A DNA stretch of 64,000 nt from Micromonospora avicenniae. Its GTDB lineage: Bacteria > Actinomycetota > Actinomycetes > Mycobacteriales > Micromonosporaceae. The notes under the pieces are model-generated. The model was not told the origin of the DNA, did not search any database, and was given only the letters and a program-made list of their open reading frames with translations. The position numbers were made by a program, and so were the translations under genes. The stretch is taken from assembly GCF_900156065.1 (NCBI RefSeq), contig NZ_FTNF01000001.1:1-64000 (forward strand), written 5' to 3'. Positions 8,794 through 15,902 of the stretch are shown one piece after another. Each line of letters begins with the position of its first letter. Positions within the stretch are counted from its first letter, which is position 1.

Positions 8794-10037
8794 TGGCTGT
8801 CGCGATCACGGCCGACGAGCAGGACTCCTGGCCGCCCCGGGTGCTGATCAGCGTCACGGGTCTGACCGTCGGCGACTCGGTGGAGCTGTACCGGGTGGCC
8901 TCCGGTGAGCGGTCCGCGCTGCGGGCGGGAGCCGACGCCGACGTGTCGGATACCTCGTTCTTGCGGGTGGACGCAGAGATGCCCTTCGGGGTGCCGGTGA
9001 GCTACCTAGCCGTCGTTAACGGGTCGGACGAGTACACGACGGCACCCGCCTCGTACACGCTCCCGGGCGGGAAGGTGGCAGTCACCGACGCCATCAGCGG
9101 GGCGAGCGCCGAGGTGGTCATCCTCGCCTGGGACGAGAAGGCGAGCAGCCGCCAATCGTCCGTGTTCAAGGTCGGCGGACGGAACGTGGTCGTGTCCGGC
9201 GACATGGGCATGTTCGAATCCGACCTGGAGTTGTTCACCGAGACCACGAGCACCCGCGACAACCTCCGGGCGCTGCTGGCTGGTGCGACCGAGGGTGTCG
9301 TGCAGATTCGGCAGCCGGGCGGGTATGACGGCGTCGACAGCTATCTGGCGGTGCTCGGGACCACCGAGCGGCGGTTCAGCCAGGACGGCAGCGACCAGCG
9401 CCGCATCTTCGCGTTGAGCGTGGCCGAGGTCGAGGGTTGGGCGCCCATGCTGGAGGCGCGCGGCACGACGCTCCAGGACATCGCGGATGCGTACGCGAGC
9501 ACCGAGACGGCAACGCTCGTTGGCGACTACCTGTTCAATGCCACTACGGAGAGCTGGTTCGCATCCGGCGGCACTCTCGCCCGTGTCGCTACCCCGTCGG
9601 ACGACGGCGACGGCTCGCTGCGCTGGACCATGGACACGGGTGACGACGCCGATGGCGTCCAGTCGCCCACGGGGTCGAGCGCTCTGCCTGTCCCGGCTCC
9701 TGGCTCCTACCGCATCACCTACAAGATCATGACCCCGCACATGATCAACCCCGTCACCTGCGACGGATTCTGGTATGACGCCTTTGGCGACTTCATCGAG
9801 GGCCTCAACGGGAAAACCTTGACGCTGACGCCGAACGTCTGGACCGAGTTGGTGCTGGAGGCGGTCGCCCCGGCGGGCGCAGCGTTCCTCCGAACCGACA
9901 TCGGCTTGATCGGCACTACGGCGGGCAACCTGCTCTACGTCGACAGCGTGACCGTAGAACTCCTCGGGGGCGGGCTGTCGAATCTGGCCGACGACTACGC
10001 CACCTTGCTCGACATCGCGCAGGGAGAGTTCGCATGA
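8793..10037 (+). CDS. Distal tail protein (Dit-like) with a carbohydrate-binding-like insert
   Basis: 414 residues directly after the tape measure gene, the standard place for the distal tail hub. The first ~230 residues are beta-rich. Residues about 245-390 look like a jelly-roll carbohydrate-binding module inserted before the C-terminus (WTMDTGDD, YRITYKIMTP, GNLLYVDSVTVE). Such evolved Dit proteins can bind cell-surface sugars. Start ATG shares a base with the tape measure stop. Confidence 0.6.
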   Translation: MAVAITADEQDSWPPRVLISVTGLTVGDSVELYRVASGERSALRAGADADVSDTSFLRVDAEMPFGVPVSYLAVVNGSDEYTTAPASYTLPGGKVAVTDAISGASAEVVILAWDEKASSRQSSVFKVGGRNVVVSGDMGMFESDLELFTETTSTRDNLRALLAGATEGVVQIRQPGGYDGVDSYLAVLGTTERRFSQDGSDQRRIFALSVAEVEGWAPMLEARGTTLQDIADAYASTETATLVGDYLFNATTESWFASGGTLARVATPSDDGDGSLRWTMDTGDDADGVQSPTGSSALPVPAPGSYRITYKIMTPHMINPVTCDGFWYDAFGDFIEGLNGKTLTLTPNVWTELVLEAVAPAGAAFLRTDIGLIGTTAGNLLYVDSVTVELLGGGLSNLADDYATLLDIAQGEFA

Positions 10038-11110
10038 TCCCGCTGAGCGAGGAGGCGCTGTCTGTCCTCACCCGCAGCTACCGGCTGCGGTGCGCGGTGG
10101 AGTCCTGGCTCGGTGACGAACTGCTGGCCGCTGAGGTGCCGGTGGAGACCGCCTCCGAGGAAACCGACCGGAGCTTGCGGGTGCCGGAGCGGGTCACCTT
10201 CACCGTTCCCCGGTACGACCGGGGCGTGGACTGGTCGCCGGTTACGGATGACCACCCGCTAGCCGCCAACGGTCAGCGCCTCCGGGTGCAGCTCGGAATC
10301 GAGATCGGCAACGGGGTCACCGAGTGGTTCCAGCGGGGATGGTTCGTCATCGAGGATTCCATCGCCGATGGCGACTCCGTCAGCGTCGCGGCGGTGGGCC
10401 TGCTCTCCCTGGTCGAGGAGGCTCGATTGGTGAGCCCGTACCAGCCGAGCGGGACACTCTTCAACACCCTGCGCGGGCTGGTGGAGCCAGCCCTCACGGT
10501 GACGTCGGACGGGCTGATCGACCGTGCCGTGCCGTCCGGGATCAACTACGACGAAGACCGGCTCGGCGCGGTTTTGGAGCTGCTGGACGCCTGGGAGGCG
10601 GACGCCCGAGTCACCGAGGATGGATACCTGTACGTGTCTCCGGCGGAGCCGTCCCGGACGCCGGTCCTGAGCCTCACCGACGGCCAGGGCGGCACGGTTA
10701 TCCAGGCCACCGGATCGAGCGCCCGCGAGGGTGCTTTCAACGTGGTTGTCGCCCGAGGTACCGCACCCGACGGCGGCCAGATCCAGGGCGTGGCCTACGA
10801 CTACTCCGGCCCCAAGCGGCACGGCGGACCGTTCAACCCGCTGCCGGTGCCGTACTTCTACTCCAGCCCGCTCCTGACCACTGTGGCGCAGGCGAACTCG
10901 GCGGCGCGGACGGTGCTGGCCCGGCTCAAGCGCTCGACGGCCAAGGAGTTTCAGATTGAGATGGTGCCGCACCCCGGGCTACAGGCGGGCGACACGGTCG
11001 CCATCACCACCGAGGAATACACCGACCTGCTGTGCGTGGTCGAGGCCCTGAACCTGCCGTACACGGCGGGCGGCGGGTCGCAGCGGCTGACGTTGAGGAG
11101 CCTGTCATGA
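10034..11110 (+). CDS. Tail-tip protein (Tal/DUF5047-like)
   Basis: 358 residues; overlaps the distal tail gene by 4 bases (ATGA). Beta-rich composition and position after Dit fit the baseplate hub/tail-associated protein of actinobacterial siphoviruses, which closes the tail tube and contacts the host. No lysozyme or peptidase motif is visible, so it is probably structural only. The call depends on synteny and overall resemblance. Confidence 0.6.
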   Translation: MIPLSEEALSVLTRSYRLRCAVESWLGDELLAAEVPVETASEETDRSLRVPERVTFTVPRYDRGVDWSPVTDDHPLAANGQRLRVQLGIEIGNGVTEWFQRGWFVIEDSIADGDSVSVAAVGLLSLVEEARLVSPYQPSGTLFNTLRGLVEPALTVTSDGLIDRAVPSGINYDEDRLGAVLELLDAWEADARVTEDGYLYVSPAEPSRTPVLSLTDGQGGTVIQATGSSAREGAFNVVVARGTAPDGGQIQGVAYDYSGPKRHGGPFNPLPVPYFYSSPLLTTVAQANSAARTVLARLKRSTAKEFQIEMVPHPGLQAGDTVAITTEEYTDLLCVVEALNLPYTAGGGSQRLTLRSLS

Positions 11111-11832
11111 GCGCGCTATTGGCTACCGCCAGCGCCAACAAGTCCGGTAGCACCGTCACCGCCACGGTCAACGGCGTCACGACGGTCGTGCAGGTGGCCC
11201 GTGATCTCGCGGTCGCCTCCGGGGACGTGCTGCTCGTGGAGAAGATCGGCCCGCAGTGGTTCGCCTACGCCCGGGTGTTCTCGGCAGCACCCGCCTCGAC
11301 CGGGCGAGACAACGAGGAGCCGCCCCCGCCCAAGCCCGCTACGGTCAGCGGAACGCTGGTCGTGAGTCCGGTGGAGACCCGGAGCTACCGGCCGAACTAC
11401 GGCTGGCGGACGGACAACACGGACGTCTACCAGGGCCAGTACGGCGGCTGGGGCAACCACACCGGAGCGGCGTTCTACGGCAGTAAGCCGCGCAGCCTCG
11501 CGGGTGCCACGGTGACCAAGGCGACGATCAAGGTCAAGCGGCTCAGCGCCGGTACGTACGCCGCTCAGTCGACCACGATGCGCCTCGTTACGCAGGCCAC
11601 CCGGCCGGGTGGCGCACCGACGCTCGGTAGCTCGACCTCCGGACCGAGCCTCGCGGTGGGCGGCTCGACCACCTTCACCATTCCCGCCTCCTGGGCGCAG
11701 GCGATGGTCGACGGGTCGGCGGGCGGGCTCGCCTTCTTCGAGTCGGACGGCAGCCCCTATGTGCGCTTCGCAGGCCGGGGCTCCTGGTCGCCGGCATTCA
11801 CCTTGACGATCAACTGGACAAGGAGCACCTGA
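11107..11832 (+). CDS. Minor tail protein, beta-sandwich type
   Basis: 241 residues. The first ~60 read like a small OB-type domain (VARDLAVASGDVLLVEKIG), a Pro-rich linker follows (EEPPPPKP), and the rest is Ser/Thr/Gly-rich beta structure. Likely a tail-surface or fibre component. The ATG at 11107 overlaps the previous stop (ATGA), so an upstream in-frame extension is rejected. The product would sit at the tail tip and may contact the cell wall; this is inferred from position. Confidence 0.55.
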   Translation: MSALLATASANKSGSTVTATVNGVTTVVQVARDLAVASGDVLLVEKIGPQWFAYARVFSAAPASTGRDNEEPPPPKPATVSGTLVVSPVETRSYRPNYGWRTDNTDVYQGQYGGWGNHTGAAFYGSKPRSLAGATVTKATIKVKRLSAGTYAAQSTTMRLVTQATRPGGAPTLGSSTSGPSLAVGGSTTFTIPASWAQAMVDGSAGGLAFFESDGSPYVRFAGRGSWSPAFTLTINWTRST

Positions 11833-11833
11833 C

Positions 11834-12388
11834 ATGCCCACCACTAGCAACGGCATCACCTACCCGACCTCCTCCGGCCACACCCGGATCTGGGAGCACT
11901 TTCAGACCCTGGCCGAGGACGTGGACGGCCTGATCGACACCATCCTCAACCCGCCGGTTGCGCACCTGCGGCAGACCACGGCGCAGACCCTGTCGAGCGG
12001 ATCCTGGACCGCCCTGATCTTCCAGAGCGAGGACATCGACACCCACAACGGCCACCTGACCGGGGTCAGCGACAACCAGCGCCGCTACACCGCGCAGGTC
12101 GCGGGCATCTACGAGTTCAGCGGGGCGGCCACCTTCACGACCGCCATCGGCGGGAACCGCTGGTGCCGATGGGCGAAGAACGGCACGGAGATCGGCGGTT
12201 CGGGCGCGAACACGCCTCCGATCTCGGGCGGGCAGACGCTGCTGACGGCACGCACGGTCAACGTCTTCCTCAACGTCGGCGACTACGTGGAGCTGTTCGC
12301 CTACCAGGACAGCGGCAACCCCGTCGACACGTACGTAGGCGTTACCTACGCCCAGTCGAGCATGAGCGTGAAGTGGATCGGGGCGTAG
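11834..12388 (+). CDS. Tail protein with C-terminal C1q-like jelly roll, candidate receptor binder
   Basis: 184 residues. The N-terminal part (ITYPTSSGHTRIWEHFQTLA) is typical of phage structural proteins that begin with a particle-anchoring segment. From about residue 50 the pattern VAGIYEFSGAATF ... GDYVELFAYQDSG ... SSMSVKWIGA matches the C1q/TNF-like trimeric jelly roll found at tail fibre tips. It is the last gene of the late operon, followed at once by a strong terminator, and is the best candidate for host recognition. Confidence 0.65.
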   Translation: MPTTSNGITYPTSSGHTRIWEHFQTLAEDVDGLIDTILNPPVAHLRQTTAQTLSSGSWTALIFQSEDIDTHNGHLTGVSDNQRRYTAQVAGIYEFSGAATFTTAIGGNRWCRWAKNGTEIGGSGANTPPISGGQTLLTARTVNVFLNVGDYVELFAYQDSGNPVDTYVGVTYAQSSMSVKWIGA

Positions 12389-12403
12389 ACGCCCCTTATG
12401 ACG

Positions 12404-12447
12404 CAGCAACCCCGGACGCGGCTGAGGGCACCGCTCCGGGGTTGCTG
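12404..12447 (+). terminator. Terminator of the phage late operon
   Basis: A 13-bp perfect stem (CAGCAACCCCGGA pairing with 12435-12447) with an 18-base loop that can pair further. It lies 16 bases after the last tail gene. No long T-run follows, as is common in high-GC actinobacteria. Confidence 0.8.
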
Positions 12448-12458
12448 TCTATGCGGGA

Positions 12459-12710
12459 CTAGCGGGCGCGGCGAGCCTGGGAGGCGAGAGCGTGGGAGAC
12501 GGCTCGGGCCTGCGGGATGGTGAGGAGGAGCGAGCCAACCCCACCCTTGAGGGTGATGAGCGGGAGAGCCTGGGGCTCGTGTCCCCGGAGGAGTTGGAGC
12601 GAGACGGGCGGGTACCCGTCGAGGGAGTTGATGACGATGATGCGGCCCGCGTGCGAGAGCGGGGAGCACAGGTTGCTGAGGCACCAGGACGGGTGAGGGA
12701 GGTCGGACAT
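12459..12710 (-). CDS. Small protein at prophage right end, possibly DUF6907-like
   Basis: 83 residues, leftward, facing the late operon. It begins MSDLPHPSWC, contains further Cys and His (WCLSNLC, SPLSHAG) and ends with LTIPQARAVSHALASQA, which recalls small actinobacterial DUF6907 proteins (Cys-rich head, C-terminal helix). An AGGAG site lies 9 bases before the ATG at 12710. Being the only oppositely directed gene at the phage edge, it may be a moron-type gene expressed in the lysogen. Function unknown. Confidence 0.5.
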   Translation of the reverse strand: MSDLPHPSWCLSNLCSPLSHAGRIIVINSLDGYPPVSLQLLRGHEPQALPLITLKGGVGSLLLTIPQARAVSHALASQARRAR

Positions 12711-12804
12711 CGCGGCACACTCCTGACGAACATGGCAAAACGGACAGCCCTATCGTCCCGCTCGATACGTGAGCCGTCTACACGTTCGGGTGCGTGTCTT
12801 CCAG

Positions 12805-12832
12805 CGGATCCCGCCTAAGTCCTGAACTGCGT
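12805..12832. other. Probable prophage right attachment junction (attR)
   Basis: Host coding sequence of a TOMM/ThiF-type gene starts abruptly at about 12819, right after an in-frame TAA at 12816-12818, in the Cys-Val-Asp-Leu-His region of that family. Left of the point the sequence is phage-like and does not continue the host protein. The crossover is therefore placed within roughly 12805-12832. No tRNA is involved. A short core inside a coding gene fits a serine integrase, but the integrase and left junction are outside the window. Confidence 0.6.
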
Positions 12833-13091
12833 CGACCTGCACCGCACCGACCGGGATCCGGACTGGCCGCGGCTCGCCGCCCAGCTCGCCGGCGAGGAGT
12901 CGCTCCCCGCGGGCGCCACCGCGACCCTGCTCGTCGCGGCCGGGTTCGCCACCGCGGAGGCGCTGGCCCAGCTCGACGGGGGCACGCCGGAGACGGTGGG
13001 CGCGGCGGTGGAGGTAACCACCGCCGGCAGGTTCCGGCGTCGCGGCTGGCCACCCCACCCCTCCTGCCGATGCTCGCGTGGCGGCCGTTGA
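12819..13091 (+). pseudogene. 3' fragment of TOMM/ThiF-type (cyclodehydratase-like) gene
   Basis: 90 codons remain: LNCVDLHRTDRDPDWP, then an Ala-rich helical part and a C-terminal RRRGWPPHPSCRC. This matches the C-terminal end of actinobacterial TOMM leader-binding/ThiF-like proteins, where a PCLxCxDLHR motif precedes the C-terminal domain and a HPxCxC ends it; such a gene is often found beside an ABC1 kinase and whiB7. The first Cys pair region and everything upstream are missing. No start codon or ribosome site is usable. The following ~220 bases to 13312 hold no gene and no clear promoter. Confidence 0.7.
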
Positions 13092-13312
13092 GAGACCGTC
13101 GGCAAGTCCGGGCGAGCGACGCGGCACCAGGTGACGATCCGGCGAGGCGGTCGTCCGCTGGCCCGCCGCAACCGCCGGGGGCTCTCGCGGCGCTCTCTCA
13201 GGCCCGCCGACATGCCCACTGATGCCCTTTGTCCGACCTGACGTCCGGAACGAACGACGGGTGACGAGGCGCTCAGCAGCCGCGCGCCCGCCGAGTCGGT
13301 AACAATGACCGG

Positions 13313-14659
13313 GTGACCGACATCCCGCGCCGGGCCGTGTCCCGGACCGCCAAGCTCGCCGCACTGCCGCTCGGCTTCGCCGGCCGGACCGTCCTCGGCA
13401 TGGGAAAGCGCGTCACCGGCCTCGCCTCCGACGTGATCTCCGCGGAGATCCAGCAGCGCACCGCCGAGCAGCTCTTCAGCGTCCTTGGCCAGCTCAAGGG
13501 CGGGGCGATGAAGTTCGGGCAGGCGTTGTCCGTCTTCGAGGCGGCGCTGCCGGAGGAGATCGCCGCCCCGTACCGGCAGGCGCTGACCAAGCTCCAGGAG
13601 GCAGCGCCTCCGCTGCCCGTCGCCAGCGTGCACAAGGTGCTGACCGAGCAGCTCGGCCCGGACTGGCGGGACCGCTTCGTCGAATTCAACGACACCCCGG
13701 CTGCGGCCGCCAGCATCGGCCAGGTGCACCGCGCGGTCTGGCGGGACCCGGGGTACGACCCGGCCGGCGCCCCGAAGCACCGCGACGTGGCCGTCAAGAT
13801 CCAGTATCCGGGCGCCGGTGACGCGCTGCTCGCCGATCTCAAACAGCTATCCCGCCTCGGCGGGATGTTCCGGGCGATCCAGCCCGGGCTCGACGTCAAG
13901 CCGCTACTTGTCGAGCTACGGGAGCGGATCACCGAGGAGCTCGACTACGAGCTCGAGGCCGAGTCGCAGCGTGCCTTCGCCGCCGCGTACGCCGACGACC
14001 CGGACATCTACATCCCCGCCGTGGTCTCGTCCGCGCCGCGGGTGCTCATCACCGAGTGGGTCGAGGGCACGCCGCTCGCCCAGATCATCCGGGACGGCAC
14101 CGAGGAGCAGCGGAACGAGGCGGGCCGGCTGATGGCCGAACTGCACCTCTCCGCGCCGATGCGGGCCGGACTACTGCACGCCGACCCGCACCCGGGTAAC
14201 TTCCGGCTGCTGCCCGACGGCCGCCTCGGTGTGATCGACTTCGGCGCGGTGGCCCGGATGCCCGACGGCACCCCGGAGCCGATCGGCCGCCTCGCCAGTC
14301 TGGCGCTGCGGGGCGAGGCGGACGCCGTCGTGGCCGGCCTGCGGTCGGAGGGCTTCGTCAGCGAGACCGAGGAGATCGACGCGCAGGCGGTGCTGGAGTA
14401 TCTGCGGCCCATGCTGGAGCCGGTGGCCGCCGACGAGTTCCGGTTCACCCGTGCCTGGCTGCGGGGCGAGGCTGCTCGGCTGGCCAGCCCGCGCTCGCCC
14501 GCGTACCAGCTGGGGCGTCAGCTCAACCTGCCCCCGTCGTACCTGCTCATCCACCGGGTCACCCTCGGGTCCATCGGCGTGCTCTGCCAGTTGGAGGCCA
14601 AGGCGCCGTACCGCCTCATCCTCGAACGCTGGTTGCCCGGCTTCGCGCCGGTCGGCTGA
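13313..14659 (+). CDS. ABC1/AarF/UbiB-family atypical kinase
   Basis: 448 residues. Signature parts in order: KxGQ motif (GGAMKFGQAL, about 65-75), Ala-rich loop (AAAASIGQVHRA, about 127-138), invariant Lys (VAVKIQYPG), catalytic HADPHPGNF and metal-binding VIDFGAV. These define the ABC1/ADCK family, related to UbiB and COQ8, which have ATPase-like activity in lipid or quinone metabolism. It corresponds by synteny to mycobacterial Rv3197, next to whiB7 and linked there to macrolide resistance. GTG start at 13313; TAACAAT seven bases earlier is an imperfect -10 box, so a leaderless transcript is possible. Confidence 0.85.
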   Translation: MTDIPRRAVSRTAKLAALPLGFAGRTVLGMGKRVTGLASDVISAEIQQRTAEQLFSVLGQLKGGAMKFGQALSVFEAALPEEIAAPYRQALTKLQEAAPPLPVASVHKVLTEQLGPDWRDRFVEFNDTPAAAASIGQVHRAVWRDPGYDPAGAPKHRDVAVKIQYPGAGDALLADLKQLSRLGGMFRAIQPGLDVKPLLVELRERITEELDYELEAESQRAFAAAYADDPDIYIPAVVSSAPRVLITEWVEGTPLAQIIRDGTEEQRNEAGRLMAELHLSAPMRAGLLHADPHPGNFRLLPDGRLGVIDFGAVARMPDGTPEPIGRLASLALRGEADAVVAGLRSEGFVSETEEIDAQAVLEYLRPMLEPVAADEFRFTRAWLRGEAARLASPRSPAYQLGRQLNLPPSYLLIHRVTLGSIGVLCQLEAKAPYRLILERWLPGFAPVG

Positions 14660-14740
14660 CGGCCCCGCCGCGAGGGACGCGGCCCGGGCCGCCCCGTCGA
14701 CCCTGGGCACGCACCGCCCGAGGCGCCCAGCGGTTACGCC

Positions 14741-14777
14741 GAGGGGCGGGTGGCCGGAATCCGGCCGCCCGCCCCTC
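14741..14777. terminator. Bidirectional terminator between ABC1 kinase and whiB7 operon
   Basis: 17-bp stem with one G-U pair and a 3-base AAT loop (arms 14741-14757 and 14761-14777), sitting between two convergent genes. Confidence 0.85.
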
Positions 14778-14790
14778 GTATCGGTGGGTG

Positions 14791-15021
14791 TCAGCGAAGG
14801 CCCAGGTCGCGCGCCGCCTGCTGGCGGCCCTTCATCGCGACGGTGAGGGCGGAACGGGTTGCCTCAGTGCTCGTGGTGGTGCCGGCCTGAGGCCGTCGCA
14901 TTCGAGCCCTGGACAACGCTTCATGAAGTAGTTGCATCTCAACTCCGTTGGGTACGTGCAGCATGCTGTTTCCAGTCACCGCCGGCGTCAGGCCGGCGTA
15001 GTTGGTTCGGATCGGGTTCAT
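14791..15021 (-). CDS. Conserved small protein downstream of whiB7
   Basis: 76 residues, starting MNPIRTNYAG and containing LHVPNGVEMQLLHEALSRAR, then a basic C-terminus. It resembles the small protein encoded next to whiB7/wblC in streptomycetes (SCO5191-like). The ATG at 15021 starts one base after the whiB7 stop (TGA at 15025-15023), so it is probably translationally coupled and part of the antibiotic-response operon. No function is known. Confidence 0.7.
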   Translation of the reverse strand: MNPIRTNYAGLTPAVTGNSMLHVPNGVEMQLLHEALSRARMRRPQAGTTTSTEATRSALTVAMKGRQQAARDLGLR

Positions 15022-15022
15022 G

Positions 15023-15388
15023 TCAGGCCGCCAGCCGGACCGCGTTGCGCTCCTGGGACAGCCCACTGGCCGCCAGGCGCGCCTCGGCCTCGACCCGGAG
15101 CGCGGCGTCGCGGGCGACGTCCTCCTTGCGCGGACGGCCACGGGGCCGCTTGCGCGGGACGACCGCGCCACGCTCGAAGATCTCGCCGCCCCAGACGCCC
15201 CAGGGCTCGGCTCGCTCGACCGCGCCGGCGAGGCACTCGACGCGCAGCGGGCAGTCCCCGCAGAGCGACTTGGCCAGCTCAAGCTCGGTGGGCGAGTCGG
15301 AGAACCACAGGTCGGGGTCGAACTTCCGGCAGGGGAGGTTCGCCTCCAGCTCGACGTCCAGGTCGAGCGGGGCCAACGCCAGACTCAT
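15023..15388 (-). CDS. whiB7: WhiB7/WblC iron-sulfur transcription factor
   Basis: 121 residues. The four cluster Cys are present (LPCRKF, then LCGDCPLRVEC), followed by the G[VI]WGG turn (WGVWGGE) and an AT-hook (RGRPRK), the mark of WhiB7. WhiB7 binds sigma-A region 4 through the 4Fe-4S domain and AT-rich DNA upstream of -35 boxes, switching on intrinsic antibiotic resistance genes when ribosomes are inhibited. ATG at 15388 is chosen over GTG at 15391; GAGAGG lies upstream. The long leader with an upstream ORF and attenuator is annotated separately. Confidence 0.93.
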   Translation of the reverse strand: MSLALAPLDLDVELEANLPCRKFDPDLWFSDSPTELELAKSLCGDCPLRVECLAGAVERAEPWGVWGGEIFERGAVVPRKRPRGRPRKEDVARDAALRVEAEARLAASGLSQERNAVRLAA

Positions 15389-15460
15389 CACCCGGTCACC
15401 TCTCTCTCACTTCGATCTCGTGGATCGCTACTTCCGACTACATGGGCGGAGCAAAAAACT

Positions 15461-15497
15461 GAGGCCGCGGATCCCGGTTTACGGGTTCCGCGGCCTC
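15461..15497 (-). terminator. Intrinsic terminator in whiB7 leader (attenuator)
   Basis: On the leftward transcript an 11-bp stem (arms 15497-15487 and 15471-15461), extended by an inner CCCG/CGGG stem, is followed directly by AGTTTTTTG. Such a U-run is rare in this genome, so the structure should end transcription about 70 bases before whiB7 unless it is disrupted. Confidence 0.8.
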
Positions 15498-15542
15498 GAG
15501 GTGAGCCGGTCGGTCTGGTGATCAGACCGGTCTACCTCGAGG
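15494..15542 (-). promoter_or_regulatory. Competing (antiterminator-type) hairpin in whiB7 leader
   Basis: Outer arms CCTCGAGGT (15494-15502) and ACCTCGAGG (15534-15542) pair over 9 bp, with an inner CGGTCTG/CAGACCG stem. It overlaps the downstream terminator arm at 15494-15497 and contains the stop codon of the upstream ORF (15524-15522). A ribosome ending at that stop would block it and let the terminator form; a stalled ribosome further upstream would allow it and favour readthrough. Structure is seen; mechanism is inferred. Confidence 0.6.
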
Positions 15543-15776
15543 TGGAACGCCGCGGACATCGGTGCGCTTCTCGACGCCGTCGATACCCATGCCCGTGAAG
15601 CCACTGGTCCCCCGGAATCCGTTCGGCGCGGCGGCGAGGATCAGCTCGGCCTGAGCCTCGACCTGGTGCACCTGGGGAACCGACGGTCGCGTGACCGCGA
15701 GGGCCACCCGGACAGCCGACAGCGGAGCGCAGGCAGCTGGCATCGCCGCCAGACGCTCATAGGTGAAGATCTTCAC
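15522..15776 (-). CDS. Upstream ORF in whiB7 leader, 84 codons
   Basis: GTG at 15776 follows GGGAGG with normal spacing and gives MKIFTYERLA ... PPRGRPV (84 residues). No known domain. It lies in the ~470-base leader between the predicted promoter and whiB7, and its stop falls inside a hairpin adjoining the attenuator. Short leader ORFs upstream of whiB7 are known in mycobacteria and streptomycetes and sense translation inhibitors. Whether the peptide has any function of its own, or only the act of translation matters, cannot be told. Confidence 0.65.
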   Translation of the reverse strand: MKIFTYERLAAMPAACAPLSAVRVALAVTRPSVPQVHQVEAQAELILAAAPNGFRGTSGFTGMGIDGVEKRTDVRGVPPRGRPV

Positions 15777-15863
15777 GGGTGCCACCTCCCTCACGTTCCT
15801 CGAATCGACTAGGTCAACCCCTCGTGAGCAGCTCGAACAGCGCCGCTCGCGAGGTGTGCACTG

Positions 15864-15902
15864 AGGCTATTCCTCGCCCGAGGGCGAGGGCAAACGAATT
15901 TA
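15864..15902 (-). promoter_or_regulatory. Predicted whiB7 promoter with AT-rich upstream box
   Basis: Leftward: -35 TTGCCC (15893-15888), 18-bp spacer, -10 TAGCCT (15869-15864). An AAATT stretch lies about 4 bases upstream of -35, as expected for autoregulation through the WhiB7 AT-hook. It overlaps the uvrD2 stop. An alternative TTGACC at 15817-15812 lacks a fitting -10. Confidence 0.5.

Noticed and set aside
12711..12830. tRNA-associated attachment site
   Set aside because: No tRNA-like cloverleaf or tRNA 3' end is present; the host side is protein-coding.
12794..13222. 142-codon plus-strand frame across the prophage junction
   Set aside because: Arg/Pro-rich and out of register with the recognisable TOMM/ThiF-type fragment at 12819-13091.
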